DNA of 64,000 nucleotides from Ceraceosorus guamensis. Its lineage: Eukaryota > Basidiomycota > Exobasidiomycetes > Ceraceosorales > Ceraceosoraceae. This document shows positions 1 to 12,683 of this stretch, in pieces (position 1 is the stretch's first letter; every line of letters starts with the position of its first letter). The position numbers and the translations under genes are program-made. The notes under the pieces are model-generated. The model saw only the letters and a program-made list of their open reading frames with translations. It searched no databases and had not been told where the DNA came from. Where the stretch lies: positions 124,001-188,000 of the forward strand of contig NW_020290027.1 in assembly GCF_003144195.1 (NCBI RefSeq). The letters are read 5' to 3'.

Positions 1-3000
1 TCGCTAGCGCAGATCCGGCACAAGACAAGGCGGCGTCGCTTTGGACCTCGCGAAGGAAGAAGGCGGACGCGTCAGCTACAGCTCAGGGGCCTTCGCCAGC
101 TGCTGCGCTGGTGCTGGCAACCAAAGCCAAACCCGCAACGGCGACGGAGAAGTTGGGCGCGCATAGGAACGCGCGTCTGGATATCAAGCAAGCGAAGCAA
201 CTGTGCAGCTTGTGCTCCAAAGAGATCAGAATGAGAGGTGAGCTAGCTGCTGAGCTTGTAGGCCTTCTGTTCGCCGATCTCTGCACGGACGAGCTGACGC
301 TTTATGTTCTGCAGGCCTGGGTACAGTCGGCATCTTTAGACCCTTCCGGCTGCCAGAATCGCCAGAGCGCGTGGAGCGCCTTGTAGAGCTGTTTCTGCTG
401 CACATCGATCCGCACAAGTACGAAGGCATCTTCACGATCGCACCTCAGCCAGGCGACATCCCCGCTTCGCCTGGTGCCTCGCTCATGATGGAGATGATCG
501 GAAAGACGGACGCTCTTTCTGAGTTGCAACGCAACCTCTCGTACGCCAATGTGCATGACGTGAGTGTAGCTGAGCTCAAGCATTCACTATTTCCCTTGAA
601 CTCACACGGGAGCACGCCCATGCTACAATTGCATTCTCCCTTGCAGGTCGTCGCTCTGTTCAAGTGGGCGCTGCGCAGATTGCGACTTCGCACGGCAGAC
701 TTCAATTCGGCCGAGCAGTTTACCTGGTACGAAGCGTTCGTGGAGGCCGAGAAGGCAGCTGATTATCCAGCAAAGGCGTGGTCAGACATACTCTTGCCGT
801 CGCTTCCCAAGGCGACTGCGGAATTTCTGACCGAGCTGTTCGATCTCTTCACCACGATTTCCGCGCATCACGTCGCCAACGCTATGCCAGCTTCTCGACT
901 CGCCAGGACTCTTTCTTACTGGATCTGGGGAAGAATTAGTGCAGATCGCCCACCCACGAACCTCGAAGAGCTTTTCAGGGCAAGCGAGCGCAGTGCTGGC
1001 ATAACGGAACACCTCTTGCTCGCCCACATTCGCAACCAGGCGGCCACGATTCACTTGATGCCGACTCGCTTGACGGAATTGGTGCAAAAGTACCCATACA
1101 TCGCAGAGGGAACTACCACCCCTTCTCTCCCTCCTCCCTTTGCGGCAGCGCCTCATTTTGCTCTTCGCGTCGATGTCAAATCTGAAAACGTCAGTGTGAA
1201 CCCTCGACGCCCTCGAGGACCAAACGACACTTTCCGCGCAGCTTGCAAAGCAATCATCGGCGACACTGACAGCAGTGCTGAGGTGGACGATTGGACGGCA
1301 CTCGTTGCTTATGCCACCAATGCGCCAGGCCCTGCAGAGGTGGCTGCTAAGCATGCAGTCGATGGGGACGCTACGACTGATTCGGTGCCAGCATCCGCAC
1401 GCCTTGCAGGTGGGTTTACAGGCGCTCTCGGACCGGAGCCTTCGCCAGACTCCAGCCCAGTTGCAGGCCTCAGTACGCTGCCATTGGATCTGCTAGAGAC
1501 AGATGAGGAGTCCGACATTCGTAGAGAGAGCGCCCTTTCGACGCCCGAAGACGCCCGCGTCTTGCGTATTGTGGCGACCATTCTGGGTGCGAGACAGAAC
1601 ATACTCGATCCATTACCTACTCCGACACCAGAGATGCCTCCTGCAGCTCAGCCTGACCCATGGAATGACGAGACCATGCTGCGTAAGACTCGCTCATCCA
1701 ATCCGTCCGTTTACGGAAGCATCGCCTCGAGACCTGGCACGAGTATGAGCTCCGTGCCACCAAGCAGATCGGTCGATAGTGCCATGTCAAATGGCATGAG
1801 TGAGCCGGCGTCGAATTGGCTTTCCGCTAGCGAAAGCGGTGCAGGTCTTGGTCTCAGTCGCTCCGTTTCAGCTTCCTCTGCCCTGGGTACCAGCAGCAAT
1901 TTGCCTCCGAGCTCGAGTCTGCGAGGTTTGGGCTCCATTGGCGCTTTGGGAACGCTGCGAGAGGACGACGGCAGTCCTTCGCAGGAGGCAAAAGACATCG
2001 ACTGGGCCGACTTCAGCTCTATCGGCTTTGGGCGCTCCGTCAGTCAAGTGGCAGATCTTAGTCTGACTGACGTCCGACCCATGAAACCCGCTCCTGAGCC
2101 GGAAGAGGATCAAGAAGGAGGCCGGAGCTCACGGCAGGAGCCCCCTATGGCGACTAGATCAACATCTTTTGGCTCTTTGAGACGACGCGGAACAAAGAGT
2201 CGCAGGCCTGTCTCTCGCGAGTCGGACATTGACTCCGACTTTGGCATGCTCTCCCCTAGCGGTCGCTCCCACCGTGCGCCGGCGGAGCCCGCTTTTAGTG
2301 TCACTAAGGTTTCGACGATGCCAATCAACGAAGGCTTTGTATCCATGTGGCAAGATCAGCTTCTAGATGCAGCTGCATGCGCTTCTTTTTCCCCAGTGCT
2401 CATCGTTCAGCTCAATCAGAAGGCAGCCTCGCGCATTCTAACGCCCGGAATGGGCACCCCGACGTCATCCTGGCTTTGCATCGAAGAGACGATCGCGCCT
2501 CCTCGGCCTGCTTTGCCTAGCAGCCCAAGTGCTGGCGGACGCATGTTCGGTGGTCATGCTAAACGTGACTCGATCAACGGGGACGCCGCATCTGAGCGGC
2601 GCTCCCTCTTCGCTCCCAGCTTCAAGAGCGTTACCGCAAGCATCTACCGCCGTGCCGGGCTGCGCCGAATGGCCAGTCTACTGAGCGTCAGAGGTGGCGC
2701 AAGCAGCAGCGGGAACCAACCGAGCCTTCCAAAGGTACGCGGAAGTAACAGCTCTTCACCCCTCGGCACTCCCACAGCCTCGACAGCAGGAAAGGAAAAG
2801 AGCAAGACGCTGACTCCATTGAAGGTCAATGGGTCCGCTCCGGACACGCTTCTGACGCCTACTAGACAGTCCGCTCTGGACGGGTCCACTGATGCTGAAC
2901 TCACTCCGAGAGGTGTGAGTCTTACAAACGGCAGCCATTCTGACGCGCTGCCAGTAAGCAATGGAGCGTCGCCATTACCGGCAGACACTGCCTCGATCAA

Positions 3001-3046
3001 CACGGGCAGTATCCGCTCGAGATACGTGGACGCTGAGCAAGACTGA
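1..3046 (+). CDS. MSB1: Msb1/Mug8-type RhoGAP-like polarity protein, 5' end missing
   Basis: Fungal Msb1 proteins carry a degenerate RhoGAP-like domain (formerly DUF1708) and act with Cdc42/Rho signalling at sites of polarised growth. Predicted exons are 1-237, 315-559 and 647-3046. The intron at 560-646 is in frame and stop-free, but removing it restores the conserved joint HDVVALFKW. The recognisable domain runs from the first exon (CSLCSKEIRMRG, then GIFRPFRLPESPERVERL) to about base 1110, and includes the helical stretch PKATAEFLTELFDLFTTI and LARTLSYWIWGRI. The remaining roughly 600 residues are Ser/Pro/Gly-rich and look disordered, with one more ordered block near bases 2320-2500. The start codon lies upstream of the window, so the N-terminal length is unknown. 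The family call rests on pattern recognition of the domain. Confidence 0.8.
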
Positions 3047-5217
3047 GCGTTCTCGATCGCGACTTGGCCATATTTCCCCTTGATACCTCGGCATGATTCT
3101 GCCTTTTCCTGCTTCCGTCTGCTGTCGAGATGTCGGCCGCACAAAGTCACGCCGCGTGCACTCATCTCCAAAAAACAAAAGAAAAAAGAAAACAAAAAAA
3201 TCGGAAATGTCTAGCTATACCCTGGATTCGAAGAGGGCGAGTTGGACGCTCGCTTTGCCGCCTCTGCTCTTCCTTTTATACCTTATCCGCGTCCTCGACT
3301 TTGCTGCTGTCTCATCTTACAACAACAACACCATTCCTTTAGATACCAATTGATGAACGCTTTTATCCTCTGCAGATGCTGTTCGAAACTACGCGCCGTT
3401 CGGAGTGATTGCGCCGAGCTGCGACGGACGTTCTTGGTCTGTTTGGGGCAAGTTTTGACTCTCTTGTGGGGAGTCTCGCGGGCACTCACTACATTGCCAC
3501 AGCCTTTTTGCGAGACTCTCACTACTCCTGTAGCAGTACTTCCAGAGCTGCAAGATTCTGTGCATGATGGCCGACCTTCGCAGCGATCCGCAAGTGCACT
3601 AAGACATTCACGATTTAGAATTCAGCAGATGAACGATTGACGATTCTTGAGTTTGATTCGAAGCTTTGGTTCCAGATCCACATCAAATCTCCGTTGGATG
3701 CTTTAGCTGCCGGCATTCCAACTCCAAAACTTGACCTGGCAGCATACACATCATTCACATTCGTGATTCACATTTCATTGATTGTACCTCAAACATCCAG
3801 GATCCGCGATCTTCGCATTCATGAGACAGGATTGAAAATTCAGATTTGGATGCTTGATTCAAGATTCTCATTGCGGTGATCGGAATTATGGTTTTTGAGG
3901 TCAACGCACCTATCAAATATTCAAAGATTAATACCGATCAAGGATGTTGATTCAAAATTCCCTACTGATCTAAATGGTGATCAGACCTGCGCCGCCTGTC
4001 TCAGTCTTGCGCCTCTCAAACGTGACCATTTGAGATGTTTTCAATTCGTGATCGTCTATTCAGAATTCAGCTGCGGATCCTTTAATTGCATCTTCTCATG
4101 CAAGTGCATGGCCCCGAGCGCTGCCCGGCAAGCCAGCACCCAACGCCGACTACTGCGACCAGCACTCAGACTCTTGACTCACAACCGCGACTGCGATTGT
4201 GCCTGCAACCGCGCAATTGCGCTGCGAGCACACGCAGCAACTAAACACGCACCAGCACTCACCTGCCGAGATCCGCCGCGGCGTCGTCTGCATGCTGCTG
4301 GGCGCGAGCGTGCAACACATAGTGGTGTGGTGCCCGTACCGCTGACGCTATAGCTGTTGGTAGACCGCGAAGCTACGCTGGTGTGTTACCAGTAGCGCGT
4401 CAGCATATAATATGCCGGCCCGCTATTATGTGTGCCTCGATCGCAGTCACGCAGCCGCCTGTATAGTAACTTGAACAACAAGCGCATCAGCAACCGCTGC
4501 GTCCTCACGACTTTTGAGTTTGCGACTGCTGCGTCGCGGCTGCATGTATGCTGTGCTGCTGGACTCGTGTGCGCATGCTGTATGCGCACAACTTGGAATC
4601 CACTCAAAGCGCGATCCTACCTTTGGCTTCTGGCCAGGGCTTCGCCAAATCCACAACAGCTAGGTAGCCATCCAACCCCGCCCCGTCGCTCCTTCCTCAC
4701 GCATCTACACCATCTCTCAAAAGGTGACTGGCTGCTTCGTTGTCGATCTGCCTCCTTCGCAACACCCATGCCGTTGCAGCACACGTAGTCAGGAGCAGGC
4801 TACACGCGCGCTGCACAGACCCAGTCCTTTTCAGGAGTCAAGGTCACAAACGCGGCAGCCGTCACAGACCCAGCTTGCTGCCCGGAACAATTGCCTTGAT
4901 CGAGTCTGATCGAGTCGCACCGACAAGGCTTGCGTACAGCGGTGCCTTGATCGTTCTGAGCGGGTGGTCGCTTCTTTTGGCTTTGGGCCATTTGACCCTG
5001 GATGGTTCGCGCCCTTGGACATTGCAGGAGCAGCTTCATTCGGTTGCGACTGTAGCGCCTCAACGTCTATCACTCTTCTCGATACAGCTGTCTGACCACA
5101 GGACGAGGCGGACTCGCGGACTCGCGGACTCGCGGTCAGATTTCCAAGGGCGCTCGAACTTTACTCTGGCTCGGATCTCTCCTCTCAAATAACTGCGCTC
5201 ATTCTTGGCCCGCAGCG
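3047..5217. other. Intergenic region between MSB1 and PBP1
   Basis: I see no supportable gene in this 2.2 kb. It contains an A-rich run near 3170-3200, an AT-richer zone at about 3600-4090 with several ATTCACGATT / ATTCGTGATT-type elements (3606-3615, 3759-3768), a GC-rich zone, and a small triple repeat at 5111-5134. The last few hundred bases before the PBP1 start presumably hold its promoter and 5' leader. Confidence 0.6.
5111..5134. repeat. Three tandem copies of GACTCGCG
   Basis: Three perfect head-to-tail copies of the 8-mer GACTCGCG lie about 85 bases upstream of the PBP1 start codon, probably in its 5' leader or promoter. No function is known. Confidence 0.8.
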
Positions 5218-8200
5218 ATGGCATCTAATGCTAGAGGTGGCAGAGGTGGGGGCCCGGGAGCTTCGCAAAGGCTCAGCGCCACACCGACAGGTAATTGGCG
5301 CACTGGAGGACCGAATGGTGCTGCATCTGGTGCAAGTCCTGCAGGCGGAGCAGGCTCGAGATGGGCCGCTGGACCTCCAAGGAACAATCAAAGTGCTCAG
5401 AACGGGAACGCCAGCGGAAGCTCCACACCCGGTGTTGCTGGGCCCGCTGCAAGCAAGGGAGCCAATCCTGCCATCGCTTCACCAAGCAGCACGCATGCTA
5501 TCCCCACCACGTCGTTCCCATCGCTTGCCGCAAGCGCACAAGCCGCTCAGGCCAAGCCCCCGAATGCTGCTGCGAAGGATATGAGGGAGCGCCTGACATT
5601 TCTGCTGGTGTCTCTTATCGGCACTCCTGTAGTTGCAACAACTCATGGTGGCTTCAAATTCATCGGCATCCTGAGCGCCACCTCGCCGGACTCCGACGAG
5701 CTGGGCGTCGCCCTCTCTGCTGCGCAGGAGGTGCTTCCTGGAGGGGAGTATGGACCGCTGCGAAAGATGCTCGTCATCAATGGTAGCGATCTGGACGAGG
5801 TGCACGCCTCTGACGTTCGGTTGGGCGAGGTGCAATCCGAGCCGAATAGGAAGCGAGACGGTGAGTGGTTGTCTATGTGAAGCACACCTGTAGAGAGAGT
5901 CAGGCTAGGCTGATCTCGCCTCCTCGTCACCAGGCTTTCGGACTGACACCGAGATTTCCAAGCTGGGTGATCCATTCGGTGGCGGGCGGGAGCTCCAAAA
6001 ATGGTCTGATGACCCGGAGCTGGCGCCAATCGAAGCGCCTGGCGGGCTCAGCGCCGCAAGCGGCGCACTTGATAGTGCTAGCCGAGGCGGCGAATGGGAC
6101 CAATTCAAGGCCAATGAAGCGCGCTTTGGTCTCAAGAGTGACTACGCAGAAGATCTGTACACGACTCGTCTCGATAGATCGGGCAAGGACTTTGCGCAGC
6201 GCGAACGTGAAGCAGACCGCTTGGCGAGAGAGATCATGGGCCAGGCTTCTACTAATGCTCACATCGCTGAAGAGCGTGGGCAGCACGAGAACGCCAACAT
6301 TACAGAGGAGGACCGATACGGTGCGGTGGTGCGCAACCCGAATGCGTACGTCCCGCCGGCTTTGCGCCGAGCCGGGGCTGCCACCACAGGGACTGCCTCA
6401 CCAAAGGCCAACGGAGTTCCACAACCTGCCGCTGCTGCCGCCGCCCCTGCCGCCGCCCTCCCTTCTCAATCTGCTAGTGCAGCAGCCGCTTTACCCATCG
6501 CGGTCCCCAGCTCCAATTCTGTCCACGTTTCATCCGGACCGCCTGCCGAGAGTACCTCGACAGGCACCCTCGATGCATCGACAGCCGCACCAGTGTTGCA
6601 GACGCAAGCGCCGACCCCAGTACTCGGCACCACTCCAGAAACCGCATCAGTCGATCCGGCCGCCAAAAAGGATGCAGAGTCCCGGCATATACTGGGCGAC
6701 TTCCGCGAGTTCGTCAACAAGGAGAGAGAACGCTTGGAAAAGAAAAGAGCCGCTCTCGCCAAAAAGGAGAAAGACGATAGGTTGGCCGAACTCAAACAAT
6801 GGGGCGGCAGCTTCAAGCTGAAGACGCCCGTTCCAGCCGACGTTGCGAAGTCGCCGAGCGGATCGAAAGGAGTTACGACTTCTCTCTCGCCATCCGGCGC
6901 CGCAGCATCGGAAAAGCCTCGCGACCCAACGCTGCTCAAGAGTTTGAGCCCAACCACCGTCGCTGGGGAAGCAGTGCGCTCAGCCGACAGATCGGAAGGA
7001 ACCGCATCCGTCGCTACTTCACCTAAAGTGGCGCCTCGCTTCGCTGCTACCGCTTCGAACGTCAGCGCAGGCGCTGCCAGCCGCGAATCACAGCCAATCT
7101 CAAAGGGCCTAGCAGGCATGACGATTCCGAAGATACCGCCTTTCAACCCAAATGGTGCAGCCAAGCGGAAAAGCCCAGCGCTTGCTAGCTCGAGCACTTC
7201 AGCGACGATATCTGGTGGGACCACGCCGTTCAACGATGGCGGGCCAGCCTCCGGCGCTCCGGGAGGTGCATCTGGCCTCACAGCGTCGACTAGCGTCTTT
7301 AAAATGAGTGCGAAAGCAAATTCATTCAAACCTTTCAATCCCAATGCTACTGCATTCACCCCAGGGACGACCGCGAAAAAGGATGTGAGTATTCTCGTCG
7401 GCGCTCTTTCCCTTGTCTTCGAATCTTTCTCACCAACTTGTGCCTTGACAGGTGTCTACCTTGGGCGCCTCGACACCTGCTAAGCCTACCAATCCTTTCT
7501 TCGGCAATCGCGTGATCAAGAAGCCGACCGCACCAAGTTCGCTCCACGTTCGCGAAGACTTCAATCCTTTCAAAGTCAGCAAGGTACCAGAGGCTTCGGC
7601 TGTTGGACCGCTTTGGACTTTCACGGGCAAGCCGTATCGTCAGCTCTTCGCTGCCGTCTTACCACCAGGTGGCCCGCAGGCAGGACCCAGCGGACAGGTG
7701 TCCGGCGTCGGATTCAGCACTGAAGAGGGCTCAGCTGGCTCCGCAGCCCCTGCGCACGTTGCCCAAGGAGCGCCGCAGCAACACTTTGCCCACGTTCCCG
7801 TTGGAGCTCAAGGTCAAGCGATGCAGTCATTCGGTCAATCTCAGGCGGGCGCCTCTTCAATGCCGCAACCGCATCCGACTGGTCCGGGCGGACCTGCAAA
7901 CAACGTAGCTGCACCGGGCACGCCTGGTGCTCAGCACGTCCAGCCTGGACAGCCGGCTCATCCTCCTCAGGCAGGATTGCCGCCTCACTCGCAAGGTGGG
8001 CCACCACACCATGGACAGCCTTTTGCGCCGATCATGTATGCAGCACAACCGTATGGCGCATATCGCTTCCAGGGACAGGTAAGTGCATGCCGCAGGAGCT
8101 TTGTCCGATCGCGACCTCGCTGATGTGAGAAACATCTCCTGGCAGCCGCAGCAGCAACAAATGATGCCCCAAATGCAAATGCAACCAGGGGCGCCAATGC

Positions 8201-8820
8201 CGTACGGTGCTATGCCCCCACACTTTGCCATGCAGGGCATGCCATTCTCACCACCCCTTCCACCTCACGGTGCTCCATGTGAGTCCAGACCTACGACTAC
8301 AGGTCCATGAGGCCCACGTGCGCGGAGCCTGAGACTGATTCGCTCTGTTGTTGATCGATCCTCCAGCAGGCTTGTACAGCCCACAGATGGGACATCAAAT
8401 GCCACATGGACCGCATGGCAACCAGTTCATGGGCGGGGCAGGTGGCCACTCTGGTGGACCGCCACCTCCTCCTTACGTCGGCGGCCTTCCCAGCGGCGGT
8501 CCCCCCCCACGGCCTGGTCATATGCCACCGCACATGCAGGGCAAGGGACCACCAGGTCATTTCTACCAGGGCCAACCGAGTGAGTCCAGATCTTCTATTG
8601 CGGACGAAGATAGATTCCAAGCTAACCAACTTTTGAACCGCTTCGGCCAGTGCAAGGGATGACATATGGCGCTCCTTTCCCGCCAGGCGCTCAGCCTTTT
8701 CCGCCAGGAGGGGGGCCGCAAGCGTCTACTGGTAATGGTAACGTCAGCGGGTCGAATGCAGGACAGCAACCATCTAGCAGTGCAGCGCAAACACCGTCTT
8801 CGGGAAGCGCGCAGGGTTGA
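5218..8820 (+). CDS. PBP1: Ataxin-2 family protein Pbp1
   Basis: Pbp1/ataxin-2 binds poly(A)-binding protein and works in mRNA polyadenylation control, translation and stress-granule assembly. Predicted exons are 5218-5860, 5934-7384, 7452-8078, 8146-8278, 8367-8579 and 8651-8820, giving 1078 residues. An SM-ATX (Lsm-like) domain covers about residues 122-205 (RERLTFLLVSLIGTPV, then GGFKFIGILSA). It is followed by an LsmAD region to about residue 320 (QFKANEARFGLKSDYAEDLY). A charged, coiled-coil-like segment (EFVNKERERLEKKRAALAKK) lies near residue 480. A PAM2-like motif, FKPFNPNATAFTP, sits near residues 679-691. The C-terminal quarter is rich in Pro, Gly, Gln and His, as is common in this family. 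The acceptor at 8366 could instead be at 8369, which changes one residue. Domain order and motif make the assignment strong. Confidence 0.92.
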
Positions 8821-10209
8821 CAAGCTGGGGCGTCTCCTGCTGACTTGGAGACGTAGCGAGTGTGCTGCTACGATGGGACTATGGAACAGGGTGACAAGTG
8901 TGCTCTGGCGAAGGATCGTACACACCACGGCGCGCCAGGCAAAACCTCAAAGGTACAAAGCGTCGATTATTGAAAGTCTCCCTGATTGCTTGCACCTTTG
9001 TTTGCAATCTCAACAGAAAATTTGTATGCCTATGCTTGGCCACAAGTGCCATCCATCTTCGCCATTCCACCCAGCCCTTTCCACGCTCACAAATCATATG
9101 CATGCCATCTGTCGTCCACGTAGGCTCGCGATGTGATAGATAGTCTGAACGCACCGAAGACTATCAGGCGGTCAGGTCTGAATTGCACAGGTTGGAAGGC
9201 AGGAGGGATTGATAGATCTTTTCTGGTATAGCTTGACGCGCACGACACTTGCTCCTGCAGTCACAGTCTCGTACAAGACGCCCAGTGAGACGATGCCCTA
9301 CATGCTGTCGTTTCACAAGATCCTTTCATCGTCCGCTTGCGCTGGTGGGACTGCCACCGTCATGAGCTGCTGCTGCTGCATGCAGCATATATGCAGCATA
9401 TGCCTCTATGATGCTTGAGCCTAGGATACGCGGGCACTGAAACGACGTCACCAAGCGGGCTAGTCGATTCGTAATGGCAGGTGGGCCCTGTGACTCGTGA
9501 CTGGTCCAGTTAGTCCCGCGCGCACGAGCGTCGCTTTCAACTCGAGGCATTTGGCTCGAGCGTGGGGGAAGAGCTGCACGTTCCGGCACTGCGCGCGTCG
9601 AACCGCCCTCTCTCCACAAGTCCCTGCCACCGGGCACAAGCGCACGAAAGAGTTTGGTGATCTCATGCTCAGCGCAATCGTGAATGCCATCCATGCTCCG
9701 GAGTTGGTCCGACGAATATAGCCTGTTCACGACGTTGGTCGTGGGATGCGAGAGACTCTCTCCGCACGAGGCGGCACCCGGAGCTGCACAGATCGCTTTT
9801 CTCCCCCACAGAGACAGCAGCAGCTGGCAGGCACAGCCAGAGTGCTCAGTCTCCGTGAGCCTTCAGTCAGAGTGTGAGTGTGCTCGCACCGGCCGGTGCT
9901 CCCGCTGATCTTCGTCGTGTGTGTGGCATTCCACCCGCATCGTCCATTCCCGGCTATGAGCTTTCAAATCCTGGCTCCGTGCGTGGGTCGATCACATCCT
10001 TCATACTGCAGATGCATGTCTGTCACGGCCTTATTCCACAAGAGATTCTTCTGATCTCACTTCGTCACTTTCCATCACTTCCAGCGTTTTGAGGATAAGC
10101 TCGCTCAGTCAGCGACATTATCCAATACGACACGAGATCGGCTTGGATTACCAAAGGTAGACTAAAGCTACAACAACGGACTTGGCACACTACCTGACTC
10201 GCCCACACA
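8821..10209. other. Intergenic region between PBP1 and FAT1
   Basis: This is 1.4 kb without a supportable gene. Several 60-130 codon open frames occur on both strands but lack recognisable domains or consistent splice context. It holds a perfect tandem duplication of an 11-mer at 9380-9401 and a GTGACTCGTGACT element near 9490. The 300 bases before 10210 presumably carry the FAT1 promoter. Confidence 0.55.
9380..9401. repeat. Two tandem copies of ATGCAGCATAT
   Basis: A perfect two-copy tandem repeat of an 11-mer follows directly after a short run of TGC triplets. It is probably a minor slippage product in non-coding DNA. Confidence 0.8.
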
Positions 10210-12683
10210 ATGGCTTCATCAGCAGTGCTCAAAGCTGCATCCGGCCTTGCGGCCGTCGCCTATCTGGACGCCAAATGGGGTTTGGGTAACGACCTTCACT
10301 TGGCCAGAGCCAACGCCAAGAGCAACCTGAAGTGCGTATGATGAATGCTAAGCACTGGCTGCAGCGCGGCCAGGTTGATGCTTACAATGCCATCCGCTAC
10401 AGCTTCCGACTGCGTTCATGGAGGGGAAAGGCGAGCATGTACTCTCTTTTCGAAGACACCGCTGCCAGGAGCCCGAACGATGTTGCATACGTGTACGAAG
10501 GACGTCAGACAACCTGGGGCCAGGCACAGACCGGTAAGTATCTCTCGAACGCATTCAAGACGCAAAAGGCCCCTGGGTCACTACATGTGGACAAAGAAGT
10601 AAGCACAGGCATGACAGCGTTGCCTGGAATGCGGGCAGCTTTAGCGAGACCAGGCTGGAGCAAAGACGAATGTAGACCAGGTCGCTTGCCGACGAAGCGG
10701 GCGGACTTGCTGGCCCAGTCGTTTGGAATGATCTACGCATGGCTGCTCATGTCACAGCGCATGACCTTTGAATGAGCGCTGAAGTTGACCTTTTCTCCTT
10801 TCGCAGAGGTTCATCGCATCGCAAATTACCTGCTGTCCAGCGGTCTCAACCCAGGAGGTGAGTTTAAGAAGCCGTGAAGCCGGAGCTCTCGACTCTGACA
10901 GCCTGGTCCTTGTTTTCTAGACCGAATTGCTCTGTTTATGGGCAATTGCACTGCTTACGTGCTGCTTTGGCTCGCTGCTTTGAGCATCAACGTTGTGCCA
11001 GCATTCATTAACAATGGTCTTCGAGGCCCCGCGCTTGCTCACTGTGTCAAGGTCTCCCGCGCTCGTCTGGTCATTTACGAGCCGCAGCTCGAATCTGCGC
11101 TTTCTGAAGTAGACGCGGACCTGCGCTCTGCCGGCCACCTGAAGAAGTACGTGTGCTTCGATGATGGCGTGGCCATCGACGAAAAGACGGCTGCGCCTCA
11201 CGCTGTGCAGCTCAAAGATTCAGAATACTTTGGACCTCAGCAGCTGGCGGCGCAAAGCACCAAGGCACCCAACCCTAAGCTTAGAGAGGCCATTGGACCC
11301 AGCGATATTTCCACTCTCATCTTCACCAGCGGAACAACTGGCCTTCCCAAAGCTGCCCTGTGCTCGCACGGGCGTATTGGCGGTGCCTGCGCGATGTGGC
11401 CCAACGTGAACGGCTTCAACAAGAACGACCGAATTTACACGCCCATGCCCCTGTATCACTCTTCTGCCGCATTCCTCTGCATCGGAGCGAGCTGGTACTC
11501 TGGCTCTACGGTCATCATCGGGCGCAAGTTCTCTGCCTCTAGGTATTGGCAGGAGGTGCGCAAGTACGACGCGACCGTCGTGCAGTACATCGGGTGAGTG
11601 TCATCGCACGAGCGGTCGACTGCTTATGCAGTGTACATGCTCACATATTTCGCGCCCTCAACAGAGAGATCGCGAGATACCTGCTAGCTGTGCCTCCCCA
11701 CCCTGACGACAAGAATCACCGCGTCCGCATGGCGTACGGCAACGGAATGCGACCCGACGTCTGGCAAAAGTTCCGCGAGAGGTTCGGCGTTCGCGACATT
11801 TCTGAATTCTACGCGTCTTCAGAGGGCAACGGTGCGCTTCTCAACTACAATTCCGGACCCTTTGGAGCTGGAGCCATTGGCCGCTTCGGCAACGCTGCGC
11901 GCACTTTTCGACCCGACTTCAAGATTGTACAGGTTGACGCCATTACCGAAGACATTGCCAGAGACCCCAAGACTGGCTTGTGTATCCCTTGCGGCCCAGG
12001 GGAGAGTGGAGAGTTCTTGATGCGCATCGCAACTGGAGATCCGAAGAGCGCCTTCCTTGGTTATGCAGACAACCCCGAGGCCACCAAGAAGAAGATCCTT
12101 ACTGATGTGTTTGCCAAGGGCGACGCCTTTTTCCGCTCCGGAGATCTCCTGAGTCTAGACAAAGATGGTGAGCGCGGTAGGCAACGATGCGCGAAGCATG
12201 CTAGTGACGCTGACAACCCTCGGCTCGCCTGCGCCATCAGGATACTACTGGTTTGGTGACCGCATCGGAGACACTTTCCGTTGGCGCTCTGAGAACGTCT
12301 CCACTGCAGAGGTGGCCACCGCTTTGGGAGAGGTGATCGACGAAGCGAACGTCTACGGTGTCCTGGTACCCAACCACGATGGACGTGCAGGATGCGCGGC
12401 TGTGCCCAAGAACATTGCAGCAACAATGGATCTGGCTAAACTTGCGCAGCACGCCAAGAAGCGTCTTCCAAAGTACGCTGTGCCGCTCTTTATCCGGGTG
12501 GTGCCCAGTACGGAGAGCACTGGTACTGTCAAGCAGCTCAAGGTGGCGCTCAGAAACGAAGGTATCGAACACGAAAAGTGCGGCAGCGATCCACTCTATT
12601 GGCTACCGCCGTCTGCTGATGCCTACGTTCCCTTCAAGAAGTCGGACTTCGAAGCCATCGCTGCGGGCAAGATCAAGCTCTGA
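10210..12683 (+). CDS. FAT1: Very-long-chain acyl-CoA synthetase / fatty acid transport protein
   Basis: Fat1/FATP proteins import and activate long- and very-long-chain fatty acids at ER, lipid-droplet or peroxisomal membranes. Predicted exons are 10210-10335, 10374-10533, 10807-10857, 10921-11593, 11665-12167 and 12241-12683 (651 residues). The AMP-binding signature TLIFTSGTTGLPKAA lies near residue 243. FATP-specific blocks follow: YIGEIARYLL, MAYGNGMRPDVWQKFRERFG, EFYASSEGN and RIGDTFRWRSENVST. An N-terminal hydrophobic stretch (VLKAASGLAAVAYL) could be a membrane anchor. The protein ends in IKL, a PTS1-like tail as in yeast Fat1. The first intron would be only 38 nt and is the least certain joint; the second, at 273 nt, is unusually long for this window. 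Confidence 0.93.

Noticed and set aside
6466-7359. 297-codon open frame antisense to PBP1
   Set aside because: Composition-driven shadow of the Pro/Ala/Ser-rich Pbp1 region.
9326-9730. 134-codon open frame between PBP1 and FAT1
   Set aside because: No motif, no splice partner and a repeat-rich composition.
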